64,000 bases of DNA from the NCBI RefSeq assembly GCF_009707485.1, contig NZ_CP046121.1:1674001-1738000 (forward strand), in the 5' to 3' direction. The position numbers were made by a program, and so were the translations under genes. The notes under the pieces were generated by a model. The model ran no database searches. It saw only the letters and a list, made by a program, of their open reading frames with translations, and was not told where the DNA came from. Within the stretch, counting starts at the first letter, position 1. Every line of letters starts with the position of its first letter. This document shows, one piece after another, positions 37,708 to 46,661 of the stretch. The stretch comes from Nostocoides sp. HKS02 (GTDB lineage Bacteria; Actinomycetota; Actinomycetes; Actinomycetales; Dermatophilaceae).

Positions 37708-38268
37708 TTACTTCTCTTCGCCCTCGTCGTCCGCGGGCAGCAGGCCCTCTCGGTGGGCCTTCGCGACGATCCCGCGGACGTTGCTGATCGACCCGGCGCC
37801 CTCGTCGAGGAGCTGGTTGCGCATGGTGGCCCACGCGGCCCCGAGCTCCTGGCGGACCTGCTCGGACACCTCGGTCTTGGCGGGGTTGAGGATGGTCTGC
37901 TCCTCCTCGCCGATGTGGTGGTTGAGGGCGGTGGCCAGCTCCTCCACCGCGTCGTCGAACTTCTGCGTGTCGGTGCCCTTGCACTCCAGGAGCGCGAGGA
38001 GCTTCTCGTTGCCCTCGGCGTGCTCCTCCTCCCCGTGCTCGGCCTCGCCCTTGGTGATGGCCCGCTTGCGGTTGAGCTGGGCGTAGACCTTGGCCTCCTC
38101 GGCCTCGCCATGCGCGATGAGGACGGTGGCCAGGGCCTCGCGGGCCGCCTCGCGGTCGGCCGTGGCGTCGCGCAAGTCGCGCAACAGGGACTCGAACAGC
38201 CGGTGGTCGTCGAGGATGAGCTCGACGACGTCACCCTCGGTGGGCCTGGGAATGTCATAGGTGGTCAT
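37708..38268 (-). CDS. Hemerythrin domain protein
   Basis: 186-aa HHE hemerythrin-like protein with a predicted four-helix di-iron site: D-D-H-R-L-F, A-H-G-E-A-E-E, and L-N-H-H-I-G-E-E-E. The tail is acidic. It may sense or scavenge oxygen, NO or iron. Start ATG at 38268. It is divergent from a HesB-like gene, inserted between rsmD and coaD, which are otherwise neighbours in actinobacteria. Confidence 0.85.
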   Translation of the reverse strand: MTTYDIPRPTEGDVVELILDDHRLFESLLRDLRDATADREAAREALATVLIAHGEAEEAKVYAQLNRKRAITKGEAEHGEEEHAEGNEKLLALLECKGTDTQKFDDAVEELATALNHHIGEEEQTILNPAKTEVSEQVRQELGAAWATMRNQLLDEGAGSISNVRGIVAKAHREGLLPADDEGEEK

Positions 38269-38412
38269 GGCACCACCCTCTCTCACCTGCGGCGATGCCA
38301 CATCTCGGGCTGGCGGACCGTGGGCGGTCCCACCCATCGGACGCCCGGTTTGTCCTGCGGGTGCAGGTGCGAAACGGTGGAGACGTCCTGACCTCCATCG
38401 GAAGGAGAGCTC

Positions 38413-38709
38413 ATGCTCACCCTCACCGAGAACGCCAGCACGATCGTCAAGACCCTGGTCGAGCAGAACCTGCCGACGCAGGACGCCGGACTCCGGTTCA
38501 GCCAGCTCGACGGACAGGAGAGCGCCCTCACCGTCGAGACCGCCGAGCAGGCGCTGCCCGGCGACCAGGTCGTCGAGCAGGCCGGCGCCAAGGTCTTCCT
38601 CGACGAGACGGCCGCCGTCGCCCTGGGTGACCAGATCCTCGACGCCGACGTCGATGACACCGGCTCCGTGCAGTTCAGCATCACCCCCGCGGTGGCCCCC
38701 ACCGCCTGA
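38413..38709 (+). CDS. HesB/IscA-like protein lacking cysteines
   Basis: 98-aa protein with the A-type Fe-S carrier fold pattern (M-L-T-L-T-E-N-A, L-R-F-S-Q-L, K-V-F-L-D-E) but with no Cys at all, so it cannot hold a cluster through the usual three ligands. Such Cys-free versions occur in actinobacteria. GGAAGGAGAGCTC gives a strong ribosome site for ATG 38413. The upstream divergent region has a GTTT-n14-GGTG pattern faintly like a SigB-type promoter. Function unknown. Confidence 0.75.
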   Translation: MLTLTENASTIVKTLVEQNLPTQDAGLRFSQLDGQESALTVETAEQALPGDQVVEQAGAKVFLDETAAVALGDQILDADVDDTGSVQFSITPAVAPTA

Positions 38710-38725
38710 GCGCGGCCCCACGCTC

Positions 38726-38757
38726 CCTGACCCGCTCCCCACCGGGGGCGGGTCAGG
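38726..38757. terminator. Bidirectional terminator between hesB-like gene and rsmD
   Basis: CCTGACCCGC (38726-38735) and GCGGGTCAGG (38748-38757) are perfect 10-bp arms around a C/G-rich loop, between two convergent genes. Confidence 0.75.
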
Positions 38758-38796
38758 CACGTCCGGGTCAGGCCATGCCCCGTCAGGCCACGACGT
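38752..38796. repeat. 15-bp tandem repeat over the rsmD stop
   Basis: GTCAGGC recurs at 38752, 38767 and 38782 with a 15-bp period; only the first half of each unit is well conserved. The copy at 38782 holds the rsmD stop (tca 38783-38785), and the first copy is part of the terminator arm. Confidence 0.75.
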
Positions 38797-39358
38797 CGGG
38801 CATGCGCGGCCCGGCGAACCAGACCTTCGTCTCGCCGTAGCGGCGCTCCCCCTCCAGCTCCAGCGCCTCCGGCCAGGCCGGCTCCGGCGACCGCGACGAC
38901 CGTTCGACCACGACCAGCGCCTCGGGTGCCAGCCACTCGTGGTCGACCAGCGCGGCCAGGTCCGCGGCGAGCGCCTCCTCCGTGAGCTCGTACGGCGGGT
39001 CGAGGAACACCAGCGTCTGCGGCTGTGCGGGCGTGGTGGCCAGGACCCGCTGGACGGTCGCGTGCCGCACCGTAGTCCCCGGTATGCCGAGTGCCTCGGC
39101 GTTCTGGCGGGTCACCTTGGCGGCTGCCTTGTCCGACTCCACGAGCAGGACGGTCGCGGCCCCGCGGCTGGCAGCCTCGAGTCCCAGGGCACCGGACCCG
39201 GCATACAGGTCGACGACGCGTGCGCCGAGGAGCACCTCGAGGTGCTCCAGCCGGGAGAACAGCGCTTCGCGGACCCGGTCGCTGGTCGGCCTCGTGCCGG
39301 ACCCGGCCGGGGTGGACAGTCGCATGCCGCCGGCCCGCCCACTGATGATCCGCGTCAC
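38783..39358 (-). CDS. rsmD: 16S rRNA (guanine966-N2)-methyltransferase RsmD
   Basis: 191-aa methyltransferase acting on assembled 30S. S-adenosylmethionine motif V-D-L-Y-A-G-S-G-A-L-G-L-E-A and catalytic D-P-P-Y are intact, and M-T-R-I-I-S-G-R-A-G-G-M-R-L starts the family. GTG at 39358 is preferred; a leaderless -10 (TACCTT) is six bases upstream. Stop inside a 15-bp repeat. Confidence 0.93.
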   Translation of the reverse strand: MTRIISGRAGGMRLSTPAGSGTRPTSDRVREALFSRLEHLEVLLGARVVDLYAGSGALGLEAASRGAATVLLVESDKAAAKVTRQNAEALGIPGTTVRHATVQRVLATTPAQPQTLVFLDPPYELTEEALAADLAALVDHEWLAPEALVVVERSSRSPEPAWPEALELEGERRYGETKVWFAGPRMPDVVA

Positions 39359-39364
39359 GGCGGC

Positions 39365-39370
39365 AAGGTA
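39365..39370 (-). promoter_or_regulatory. Leaderless -10 of rsmD
   Basis: TACCTT on the minus strand, six bases before GTG 39358. Confidence 0.45.
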
Positions 39371-39386
39371 GCAGCAGCCCAACGCT

Positions 39387-39418
39387 GCTCAGGGCGCGTG
39401 CCGCTCAGGGGGCGTGCA
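39387..39418. repeat. 16-bp duplication over a hydrolase stop
   Basis: GCTCAGGGCGCGTGCC (39387-39402) and GCTCAGGGGGCGTGCA (39403-39418), 14 of 16 identical; the second carries the stop (tca 39405-39407) of the alpha/beta hydrolase. Confidence 0.85.
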
Positions 39419-40181
39419 CCGTCGGGTCGTCGCGCAGCACGTCGAGCAGCAGGGCCAGCACCGCGTCGGGGCGCTCCATGGCCGGGAGGTGGCCGGCCCA
39501 CTCGAGCTCGACGTGCTCCGCGCCGGGGATCTGCTCGGCCAGGTGTCTCGCGACCGAGCGGAAGTGGTCGAGGTCATGCGCCCCGGACACCGTGAGCGTG
39601 GGCACGGCGATGGCGGTGGGGTCGACCTCGACGCGGCGCGGCGCGGGGCCTGGAACGGCCTGGTCGGCGGCGATCTGCACGTCGAACGCCCGGCGCTGCA
39701 TCTGGGTCAGGAGCTCGCGCGCCGCGACCCCGGCCTCGGGGCCAAGGAAGGTGCGGACGTTGAGGTCGACCGCACCGCCGACGTCGCCGGCCTCGAGGAG
39801 CCGGTCTTCCTCAGCACCGAAGGTCCGCACCGACTCGGTGGGCTCCAGTCCACGGTAGGCGGCACAGAGCAGCACGAGCGACGAGACGCGAGCCGGGTGC
39901 AGCATGGCCAGCTCCATCGCCACCCGCCCCCCGAACGACGACCCGACCACGGCGGCATCGGTGACCCCGAGCGACGCGAGCAGTGCGTCCACGTCGTCGG
40001 CGTCGGCATACTCCTCGGCCGGCATCGGCGTCTCTCCGAACCCGCGCAGGTCCGGTCGGATCACCCGGAAGGTGTGTGCCAGCGCCGGCGTGATGGCATC
40101 CCACATCCGGCGGTCGGCGACCCCGGCGTGGAGCAGCACGACCGCGGGACCCGACCCCTCGTCGTCATGCGCGAGCAGCAT
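39405..40181 (-). CDS. Alpha/beta hydrolase
   Basis: 258-aa hydrolase: V-V-L-L-H-A-G-V-A-D oxyanion region, nucleophile elbow V-V-G-S-S-F-G-G with Ser near residue 91, D-L-R-G-F-G-E-T and a C-terminal catalytic His in W-A-G-H-L-P. Resembles 3-oxoadipate enol-lactonase-like enzymes; substrate unknown. ATG at 40181 with leaderless TACTCT six bases before. It starts 13 bp after the recG stop. Confidence 0.87.
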   Translation of the reverse strand: MLLAHDDEGSGPAVVLLHAGVADRRMWDAITPALAHTFRVIRPDLRGFGETPMPAEEYADADDVDALLASLGVTDAAVVGSSFGGRVAMELAMLHPARVSSLVLLCAAYRGLEPTESVRTFGAEEDRLLEAGDVGGAVDLNVRTFLGPEAGVAARELLTQMQRRAFDVQIAADQAVPGPAPRRVEVDPTAIAVPTLTVSGAHDLDHFRSVARHLAEQIPGAEHVELEWAGHLPAMERPDAVLALLLDVLRDDPTVHAP

Positions 40182-40187
40182 GGTTCG

Positions 40188-40193
40188 AGAGTA
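40188..40193 (-). promoter_or_regulatory. Leaderless -10 of the hydrolase gene
   Basis: TACTCT (minus strand), six bases before the ATG at 40181. Confidence 0.45.
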
Positions 40194-40194
40194 G

Positions 40195-42468
40195 TCACCC
40201 GCGGTCGAGGAACGCCGCCTGCTCCTCGCCGACCCGCTCGGCCACCGCGGTGGCGAGCTCGGGGTGCGCCGTGAGCTCCGGGTCGGCCGCGATGAGCTCG
40301 GCGGCGTCCTCCCGGGCTCGCAGAATGATCTCCTCGTCGCGGACCAGCGACAGGAACCGGAAGCTGCCGCGCCCCATCGCCCGCCCGGACTTCCCTCCCC
40401 CGCTCTGCCGCCCGCTGAGGACGTCGCCGGTGCCACGCAGCTCGAGGTCGAGCCGGGCCAGCTCGAACCCGTCGTTCGTGGCGGCCACGGCCTCGAGGCG
40501 TTCGACCGCGCTCTCCGCCTCTGAGGAGGTGATGAGCAGGCACAGACCCGCATGCTGGCCGCGACCGACGCGCCCACGAAGCTGGTGCAGCTGCGAGACG
40601 CCGAACCTGTCGGCATCGACCACGACCATGACGGTGGCGTTCGGCACGTCGACCCCGACCTCGATCACCGTCGTCGACACGAGGACGTCGATGCGGCCCG
40701 CGGTGAAGGCGCTCATGACGGCGTCCTTGTCCTCGGGGGGCATCCGGCCGTGGAGGATCGCGATGGACAGGCCCTCGAGCGCCGGGTTGGCCCGCAGGGC
40801 TGCCTCCACGGCATACACACTCGCCAGCTCGCGTGGGGCGACGTCGTCGCCCGCGCCGGTGTCCTCGTCGGTGTCCTCGTCGGTGTCCTCGTCGGTGTGG
40901 TGGTCGGTGTCGGCGGTCGCGGCGAGCGTCGAGATCTCCTCGTCGTCGGGAGACGCGTTGGTGCCCGAGCTCCCCTCACCGTCGCCGATCCGCGGGCACA
41001 CGACGTAGGCCTGACGCCCGGAGCGAACCTCCTCGGCGACGCGCTCCCAGGTGCGCTGCACCCAGGCCGCTCGGTCGGCGGGCACGACGTGGGTCGCGAT
41101 CGGCGACCGGCCGCGCGGCAGCTCCGTGAGCGTGGAGGTCTCCATGTCGCCGAAGACCGTCATCGTCACCGTGCGCGGGATCGGGGTCGCAGTCATGACC
41201 AGGACATGTGGCGGCTGGGTCCCCTTGTCTCGCAGGGCATCTCGCTGCTCGACACCGAACCGGTGCTGCTCGTCGACGATGGCCAGGGCGAGGTCCTGGA
41301 ACTGCACCGTGTCCTGGATCAGCGCGTGGGTGCCGATGACGATCCCGGCGTCACCGCTGGCCGCCTGCAGGAGGTTCTCGCGTCGGGCAGCGGTGCCCTG
41401 GCTGCCGGTGAGCAGGGCCACCCGCGTGCCGATCTCGCTGCCGCCGAGCAGGCCGCCCTCGGCGAGGTCGCCCAGCATCGTGGTGATGGATCGGTGGTGC
41501 TGCGCGGCGAGGACCTCGGTGGGGGCGAGCAGTGCCGCCTGTCCCCCGGCGTCGATCGCCGCGAGCATCGCGCGCAGGGCGATGACGGTCTTGCCGGAAC
41601 CGACCTCGCCCTGCAGGAGCCGGTTCATGGGGACGTCCTTGGCCATGTCCTCGGCGAGCGTGCGGCCGACCGCCTTCTGCCCGTCGGTCAGCTCGAACGG
41701 CAGCCGCGCGTCGAAGGCGGCGAGGAGGCCTCCCGAGCGCGGGATGCGCCCGGTGGTGCGCTGGGCTGCCTGCCGCGCCCGGCGCTGGGCCAGCAGGGTC
41801 TGGAAGACCAGCGCCTCCTCGTAGCGCAGCCGCTGGCGCGCCCGCTGCACCTCGGGGAACGCAGCGGGCACATGGATGCCGCGCAGGGCCTCGAGTCGGC
41901 CGGGCAGCCCGTGCCGGGCGCGCAGGGTCGCATCCAGTGGCTCGGGCACGTCCTCGAGGTGGTCGAACACGATGCGCACGCACTCGGCGACCGTCCAGTT
42001 CTGCAGTCCCTTGACCTGGAGGTAGACCGGGATCGGTCCGCGCCCGGTCGCCGCATCGCCGAGGTCGCCCTGGACCAGCTGGTATGCCGGGTGGGTGAGC
42101 TGCCAGCGACCGTGGTAGATCCCGACCTCGCCCGCGAACACCGCTCGGGCTCCGGGCACCAGCGCGTCCTTGTGGCCCCAGGCCTTGAAGAATGCGAGGT
42201 CGACCTCGTGGCTGCCGTCGGTGATCGTGATGTTGAGCATCTCGCCGCGGCGCTTCTGCATCCGCCTCGTCACCGCGGTCTTGACCTCGGCGACCGCGAC
42301 GACGTACTTGCCCACGTGGAGGTCCGACAGGTCGGACGTGTGCTCGAGGTAGCGCCGGGGCCAGAACTCGAGGAGGTCGCCGACCGTGACGAGGTCGCGG
42401 TGCTTGGCCAGGTGCCCGGCCGTCCGGACTCCGAGCAGCTTGTCGAGCTTGGTGCTCTCGTCGACCAC
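40195..42468 (-). CDS. recG: ATP-dependent DNA helicase RecG
   Basis: 757-aa branch-migration helicase that remodels stalled forks. N-terminal wedge/OB domain, Walker [10 protein letters not shown] near residue 292, D-E-Q-H in place of [12 protein letters not shown] and the motif VI region Q-L-R-G-R-V-G-R-G. An acidic Asp/Thr insert (T-D-E-D-T-D-E-D repeats, codon GAC-GAG runs) lies between helicase motifs at about residues 525-545 and is unusual. GTG start at 42468, 2 bp after dak. Confidence 0.95.
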   Translation of the reverse strand: MVDESTKLDKLLGVRTAGHLAKHRDLVTVGDLLEFWPRRYLEHTSDLSDLHVGKYVVAVAEVKTAVTRRMQKRRGEMLNITITDGSHEVDLAFFKAWGHKDALVPGARAVFAGEVGIYHGRWQLTHPAYQLVQGDLGDAATGRGPIPVYLQVKGLQNWTVAECVRIVFDHLEDVPEPLDATLRARHGLPGRLEALRGIHVPAAFPEVQRARQRLRYEEALVFQTLLAQRRARQAAQRTTGRIPRSGGLLAAFDARLPFELTDGQKAVGRTLAEDMAKDVPMNRLLQGEVGSGKTVIALRAMLAAIDAGGQAALLAPTEVLAAQHHRSITTMLGDLAEGGLLGGSEIGTRVALLTGSQGTAARRENLLQAASGDAGIVIGTHALIQDTVQFQDLALAIVDEQHRFGVEQRDALRDKGTQPPHVLVMTATPIPRTVTMTVFGDMETSTLTELPRGRSPIATHVVPADRAAWVQRTWERVAEEVRSGRQAYVVCPRIGDGEGSSGTNASPDDEEISTLAATADTDHHTDEDTDEDTDEDTGAGDDVAPRELASVYAVEAALRANPALEGLSIAILHGRMPPEDKDAVMSAFTAGRIDVLVSTTVIEVGVDVPNATVMVVVDADRFGVSQLHQLRGRVGRGQHAGLCLLITSSEAESAVERLEAVAATNDGFELARLDLELRGTGDVLSGRQSGGGKSGRAMGRGSFRFLSLVRDEEIILRAREDAAELIAADPELTAHPELATAVAERVGEEQAAFLDRG

Positions 42469-42470
42469 GG

Positions 42471-44174
42471 CTACTCCACTCCGACCAGCACGGGGTAGTG
42501 CGGCTGGCCGCCCTGGATGACGCTCACCTCGACCTCACGGTGCGCGTGGCTCACCCGTTCGGCCAAGGCATCTGCGAGCTCCTCGTCGGCGTCGGCGCCC
42601 ATGACCAGCGTCACCAGCTCGCCTCCACTGGAGAGCAGCCGGGCCACGACGTCGAGGGCCACGTCCGCCAGGTCGTGGCCGATCACGACCACATCGCCGG
42701 CCACGGCGCCCAGCACGTCGCCGGCCTGGCACCGACCGGCGCTGGTCAGCGCCTCCTTGCTGGCCACGGCCACGGCCCCGTGCCGGGTGGCCGCTGCGGC
42801 GGCGCCCATGGCCGCGCCGTTGCGGGCCCCGGAGGCGGCCGCGTCGAAGACGGCGAGGGCAGCGAGCCCCTGCACCGCGGTGCGCGACCCGACGACGTGC
42901 AGCGTGAGGCCGTCCTGTGCCGCAGCGCTGGCGGCCGCCTCGGCCGCCATCACGGTGTCGGCGTCGTTGGGCAGCACGACGACCTCGTCGGCCCGCGTCG
43001 AGCGCGCCGCGTCGAGGAGCTGGCCGGCCGACGCCCGCCGCCCCGGGCCGCTGGCCACCACGACCGCGCCCGCCGCCCGGAAGACCTCGGCCAGGCCGGG
43101 GCCGGCCGCACAGGCGACGACGCCGACACCGCCGCCGGCGCCCACTCCGCCAGCCCGCTGGTGCTGGCCGAGCTGGTCGACGAAATGCGTGACGCGGATG
43201 CGGTAGGGCCGACCGGCCTCGAGCCCGGCCTCGATCGCCGCCCCGACGTCGTCGACGTGCACGTGGATGTTCCACAGGTCGGGGCCGCCGACGACCAGCA
43301 GCGAGTCGCCGAGCTCGTCGAGGGTGTCCCGCAGGGTGCCGGCCCGCTCGTCGTCGCTGTCCCGCAGGAGGTACATCACCTCGTAGGCCGGACCGCCAGG
43401 GTCGAGATCTGCCCCGGCCGGGGCGCCCCCCGTCGCGCCGGTCGGCTCGACCACGCCCCCGACCTGGCTCCAGTCGTCGCGCCGGCGCATCGAGTCCTCG
43501 TGGGCAAACGGCTCCATCCGCTCCCCGACGTGGGCCTCGTCCTGGTGCACGACGCGGGCGAGCGCCTCGAGAAGCAGCAGGTACCCGGCAGCGCCAGCGT
43601 CGACGACTCCGGCGCGCTCGAGCGCGGGCAGCTGGCCGGTCGTGGCCCGGAGAGCCTCGGTCGCCGCATCGAGCGCCCGCTCGGTCACGGCGACCAGCCC
43701 CGCGTCGACGACGGCGGCTCCTGCCTCGGCGGCGGCCCGCGCGACCGTGAGGATGGTCCCCTCGGCGGGTCGGGTCACGCTGCGGTAGGCCCGGTCGCTG
43801 GCCTTGGCCATGCCGTCGGCGATGGTGCGCGCGTCGGCGACCTCGGCGCCCGACTCGGCGATCGCCTCGGCGAACCCGCGCACCAGCTGGCTGAAGATGA
43901 CACCCGAGTTGCCCCGGGCGGTGAGCAGCAGGGACCGCGCCAGGGCGGAACACTCCTGCGCGAGCGTGGCTGCTCCGAGGATGCCGGCCTTCTCCTGCTC
44001 GGTCCGCACCGCGTCGAGGGCCGCGTCGAGGCTGAGGTAGAGGTTCGTGCCCGTGTCACCGTCGGGGACCGGGTAGACGTTGAGCGCGTCGATCTCGGCT
44101 CGCCGGGCGGCGAAGGCGGCTCGGGTGAGCACGGCCCAGCGCCGGGCATCGGCGGCGGACAGGGCTTCGAGCAC
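42471..44174 (-). CDS. DAK2 domain kinase (FakA/DhaL-like)
   Basis: 567-aa protein of the DegV-partner kinase family. The DAK2 ATP domain is N-terminal with [12 protein letters not shown] near residue 34 and R-G-N-S-G-V-I, followed by an actinobacterial C-terminal region that in FakA contacts the fatty-acid binding protein. No FakB/DegV gene adjoins. Start GTG at 44174; TAGCCT lies six bases before it (44181-44186), so the mRNA may be leaderless. Divergent from rpmB, and coupled to recG. Confidence 0.87.
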   Translation of the reverse strand: MLEALSAADARRWAVLTRAAFAARRAEIDALNVYPVPDGDTGTNLYLSLDAALDAVRTEQEKAGILGAATLAQECSALARSLLLTARGNSGVIFSQLVRGFAEAIAESGAEVADARTIADGMAKASDRAYRSVTRPAEGTILTVARAAAEAGAAVVDAGLVAVTERALDAATEALRATTGQLPALERAGVVDAGAAGYLLLLEALARVVHQDEAHVGERMEPFAHEDSMRRRDDWSQVGGVVEPTGATGGAPAGADLDPGGPAYEVMYLLRDSDDERAGTLRDTLDELGDSLLVVGGPDLWNIHVHVDDVGAAIEAGLEAGRPYRIRVTHFVDQLGQHQRAGGVGAGGGVGVVACAAGPGLAEVFRAAGAVVVASGPGRRASAGQLLDAARSTRADEVVVLPNDADTVMAAEAAASAAAQDGLTLHVVGSRTAVQGLAALAVFDAAASGARNGAAMGAAAAATRHGAVAVASKEALTSAGRCQAGDVLGAVAGDVVVIGHDLADVALDVVARLLSSGGELVTLVMGADADEELADALAERVSHAHREVEVSVIQGGQPHYPVLVGVE

Positions 44175-44180
44175 GCTGGC

Positions 44181-44186
44181 AGGCTA
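44181..44186 (-). promoter_or_regulatory. Leaderless -10 of the DAK2 kinase gene
   Basis: TAGCCT on the minus strand, six bases before GTG 44174. Confidence 0.45.
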
Positions 44187-44235
44187 GTGCCCGTCGGCGT
44201 CAGGGGCGGCGTCCTGGGCGCGTACGCGCCTCGTT

Positions 44236-44265
44236 TTGGCCGTTGCGGCCCCGCTCGGCTACTCT
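44236..44265 (+). promoter_or_regulatory. rpmB promoter
   Basis: TTGGCC (44236-44241) and TACTCT (44260-44265) with an 18-bp spacer; predicted start about 95 bp before the rpmB GTG, leaving a long leader. Confidence 0.5.
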
Positions 44266-44366
44266 TGACCGGTTCCCGTGAACCTCTGGTGCCGCTGCCC
44301 CGTGCCCGGCGCCAGAGCAAGCAGGACCACCCTCAGTGTCTACGCATCGATTTCAGGAGTACACCC

Positions 44367-44561
44367 GTGGCTGCCAACTGCGACGTCTGCGGCAAGGGAC
44401 CGGGCTTCGGTCACAACATTTCGCACTCGCACCGCCGCACCAAGCGTCGCTGGAACCCCAACATCCAGCGGGTCAAGGCTCTGGTCGGCGACGCGGGCGT
44501 GACCCCGAAGCGTCTCAACGTCTGCACCTCGTGCCTCAAGGCCGGCAAGGTCAAGCGCTGA
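44367..44561 (+). CDS. rpmB: 50S ribosomal protein L28
   Basis: 64-aa L28: [11 protein letters not shown] with C-x2-C and a second pair C-T-S-C-L-K, so zinc-binding form; [10 protein letters not shown] is the core. GTG at 44367 with TTTCAGGAGTACACCC. In this window L28 stands alone between the DAK2 kinase and thiL, the usual actinobacterial place. Confidence 0.96.
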   Translation: MAANCDVCGKGPGFGHNISHSHRRTKRRWNPNIQRVKALVGDAGVTPKRLNVCTSCLKAGKVKR

Positions 44562-44570
44562 CGCGCTGAC
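44555..44570. repeat. 8-bp duplication over the rpmB stop
   Basis: GCGCTGAC twice in a row (44555-44562, 44563-44570); the first contains the TGA stop. Short, so weak alone, but like the other stop-spanning repeats. Confidence 0.6.
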
Positions 44571-44593
44571 CGTCGGCTCACCGGCATACCTTC

Positions 44594-44625
44594 GAAGCCG
44601 ATCTCCCCACGGGGAGGTCGGCTTC
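44594..44625. terminator. rpmB/thiL terminator
   Basis: 15-bp stem GAAGCCGATCTCCCC / GGGGAGGTCGGCTTC with one G-U pair and a two-base gap, between convergent rpmB and thiL. Confidence 0.8.
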
Positions 44626-44649
44626 GCTCATCTCCCACGCTCGCTGGTC

Positions 44650-44685
44650 GGCTCACTCACAGGCTCATTCACAGGCTCACTCACT
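44650..44685. repeat. 12-bp tandem repeat, three copies, over the thiL stop
   Basis: GGCTCACTCACA, GGCTCATTCACA and GGCTCACTCACT at 44650, 44662 and 44674; the third contains the thiL stop (tca 44677-44679). Period divisible by three, so TGA repeats in frame. Confidence 0.92.
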
Positions 44686-45642
44686 GGCGAAGTGGTCCCA
44701 CCCCCGCGCGGTCTGGGCCTGTCCGTCGAGGGTGATCCCGGCCCCCTCCTCGACCCGGCCGAGCGGCCGCCACCCGTCCGGCAGGTCCCCGGCGAACGTC
44801 GCCACCAGGCAGTGCTCCTCACCACCGGCCAGCACGCACTCGAGGGCGGCGTCACCCACGGCCTCGCGCACCACAGCGAGGTCGGGGTCGAGCAACCGAG
44901 ACTCCAGGGCCAGCCGTACCCCACTGGCGGCCGCCACCCGCGCTCCATCGCGCAGCAAGCCGTCGGACACGTCGATCATCGACGTCGCGCCGGCTCGCGC
45001 GGCTGCCGGGCCCGCGAGCAACGGCGCGGTGGGCCTGCGGTGATGGTCCAGGCACGCCTGCCGTATGCCGCCGACCTGCTCTGAGGGGTCGGCACCGGCC
45101 TGCAGGAGGGCCAGGCCCGCCGCGGACCGCCCGAGCGTCCCGCACACGGCGACCGTGTCACCAGGCCGCGCGCCACTGCGCAGCACGGGGGCAACCCCGC
45201 GCAGGTCTCCGAGCGCGGTGAGCGAGACCATAAGCACGCCCTCCGGGGCGGAGGACAGGTCGCCTCCGGCCACGACCACTCCAGCCCGCGCTGCCTGGTC
45301 CCCCAGTGTGCGGGCGAACTCGATCGCCCAGCTCGTCGGCGTCTGCGGGTCGGCCACCAAGGCGATCACGACCGCGGTGGACTCGGCGCCCATCGCCGCG
45401 ATGTCGGCGAGGTTCTGGGTCAACAGCTTGGTCGCCACGTCACCCGGCGTCGACCAGGCGTCGAGCCAGTCCCGGCCGCGCACCATGGAGTCGGTGGTCA
45501 CGACCGTCGTCGGACCCGTCACGAGGACGGCACCATCGTCGCCCGGCCCCACGGTGAGCGACTCGCCGCCGGCGAAGAAGGGCAGGATCCGCGCCAGCAG
45601 GGCCGACTCGGACACCTCCGCCAGCGTGCTGGCTGTAACCAT
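44677..45642 (-). CDS. thiL: Thiamine-monophosphate kinase
   Basis: 321-aa ThiL, last step to thiamine diphosphate. G-P-G-D-D-G-A-V near residue 32, T-T-D-S-M-V, N-L-A-D-I-A-A-M-G and M-I-D-V-S-D-G-L match the family ATP and metal sites. AGGAGGTCAAGTC precedes the ATG at 45642. Stands alone, divergent from the RAM regulator. Confidence 0.94.
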   Translation of the reverse strand: MVTASTLAEVSESALLARILPFFAGGESLTVGPGDDGAVLVTGPTTVVTTDSMVRGRDWLDAWSTPGDVATKLLTQNLADIAAMGAESTAVVIALVADPQTPTSWAIEFARTLGDQAARAGVVVAGGDLSSAPEGVLMVSLTALGDLRGVAPVLRSGARPGDTVAVCGTLGRSAAGLALLQAGADPSEQVGGIRQACLDHHRRPTAPLLAGPAAARAGATSMIDVSDGLLRDGARVAAASGVRLALESRLLDPDLAVVREAVGDAALECVLAGGEEHCLVATFAGDLPDGWRPLGRVEEGAGITLDGQAQTARGWDHFASE

Positions 45643-45782
45643 GACTTGACCTCCTGGTGACCGACCGGGGGAGACGGGCGGGACACCGGCACGGTAGCGT
45701 CTGGCGTGGTCGCGGTGCCCACCGCGGCCTGGTTCTCTCGGGGCACCAGGTCCCGGCCAACCGAACGAGAATGAGGTGTCAC

Positions 45783-46019
45783 GTGGTGGTCCAGGCCTAC
45801 ATCCTGATCCAGACTGAAGTCGGCAAGGCGGCGTCCGTGGCCGAGGCGATCGCCGGCATCGCCGGTGTGGTCCTGGCCGAGGATGTGACCGGCCCCTACG
45901 ACGTCATTGCCCGCGTCGAGGCCAACACCGTCGACGAGCTGGGCAAGCTCGTCATCGCCAAGATCCAGGACGTGCCGGGCATCACCCGCACGCTCACCTG
46001 CACGGTCGTCCACGTCTGA
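45783..46019 (+). CDS. Lrp/AsnC ligand-binding (RAM) domain protein
   Basis: 78-aa stand-alone RAM domain, the amino-acid binding half of Lrp/AsnC without its helix-turn-helix: V-V-Q-A-Y-I-L-I-Q-T, V-T-G-P-Y-D-V-I-A-R-V-E and G-I-T-R-T-L-T-C. Could bind an amino acid and pair with a full Lrp protein. GTG at 45783 with GAGGTG before it; the ATG at 45771 is also possible. Confidence 0.85.
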   Translation: MVVQAYILIQTEVGKAASVAEAIAGIAGVVLAEDVTGPYDVIARVEANTVDELGKLVIAKIQDVPGITRTLTCTVVHV

Positions 46020-46036
46020 ACCGTCCACGCCCGATC
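46007..46036. repeat. 15-bp duplication over the RAM gene stop
   Basis: CGTCCACGTCTGAAC and CGTCCACGCCCGATC (12 of 15 alike), followed by a third partial CGTCC; TGA stop at 46017-46019 is in the first unit. Confidence 0.65.
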
Positions 46037-46051
46037 CGTCCGTCCCGGCCC

Positions 46052-46531
46052 GTGAGCGCCGGGCGCACGGCCAGGCGCCCCGTCCAGACCGCTACCACCG
46101 GCCTCCTCGTCCTCGGGGTGGCCGGTGGTCTGCTCTCCGGGTGCTCGTCAGCCGTCGAGGTCGCCGCCGCACCCTCCCACGCGTCGCCCGACTGCGCCCG
46201 GGCGGCGGCGCGGTGGCCATCCTCGGTGGCGACCCGGACGCGGCGCGCGGTCACCCCGCAGGACCCGTCCGCAGCAGCCTGGGGCGACCCCGCGGTCATC
46301 GCCACCTGCGGCTGGCCCGAACCGGGCCCGACCAGCGACCAGTGCCTCGACATCGACGGCGTCGACTGGGTCGCCCACCCGCTCAGTGATGGCGTGCAGT
46401 TCCGCACCTTCGGGCGCAGCCCGGCACTCGAGGTGCTCGTGCCGAAGGCCTACGCTCCGGAGCCCCTCGTCCTGCCCGCCTTCGGCCCGGCCGCCAGGGC
46501 GCTGCCCGCCACCGGCCGCACCTGCAGCTGA
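46052..46531 (+). CDS. DUF3515 lipoprotein
   Basis: 159-aa lipoprotein: basic N-terminus, hydrophobic segment and lipobox L-L-S-G-C near residue 31. The rest matches DUF3515, with paired cysteines (C-A-R-A-A ... T-C-G-W-P ... Q-C-L-D-I ... T-C-S). Conserved beside ddl in actinobacteria, function unknown. Start GTG at 46052. Confidence 0.8.
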   Translation: MSAGRTARRPVQTATTGLLVLGVAGGLLSGCSSAVEVAAAPSHASPDCARAAARWPSSVATRTRRAVTPQDPSAAAWGDPAVIATCGWPEPGPTSDQCLDIDGVDWVAHPLSDGVQFRTFGRSPALEVLVPKAYAPEPLVLPAFGPAARALPATGRTCS

Positions 46532-46554
46532 CCCTTGCGCAGGCGCCGCTGCAG

Positions 46555-46646
46555 GGCAGCAACCTCTGCTTGCAGACGCTTGTGCCGCCAGCCCATGGTG
46601 CAACCTGCCCCAGCGGCAGCAACCTGTGCAAGCAGAGGTTGCTGCC
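46555..46646. terminator. Nested inverted repeats between DUF3515 and ddl
   Basis: GGCAGCAACCTCTGCTTGCA (46555-46574) is the perfect complement of 46627-46646. A second partial copy, GGCAGCAACCT at 46615-46625, can pair with 46636-46646 instead. The two folds exclude each other. Between convergent genes, so at least a bidirectional terminator. Confidence 0.75.
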
Positions 46647-46661
46647 GCCGGACGTCGACGG

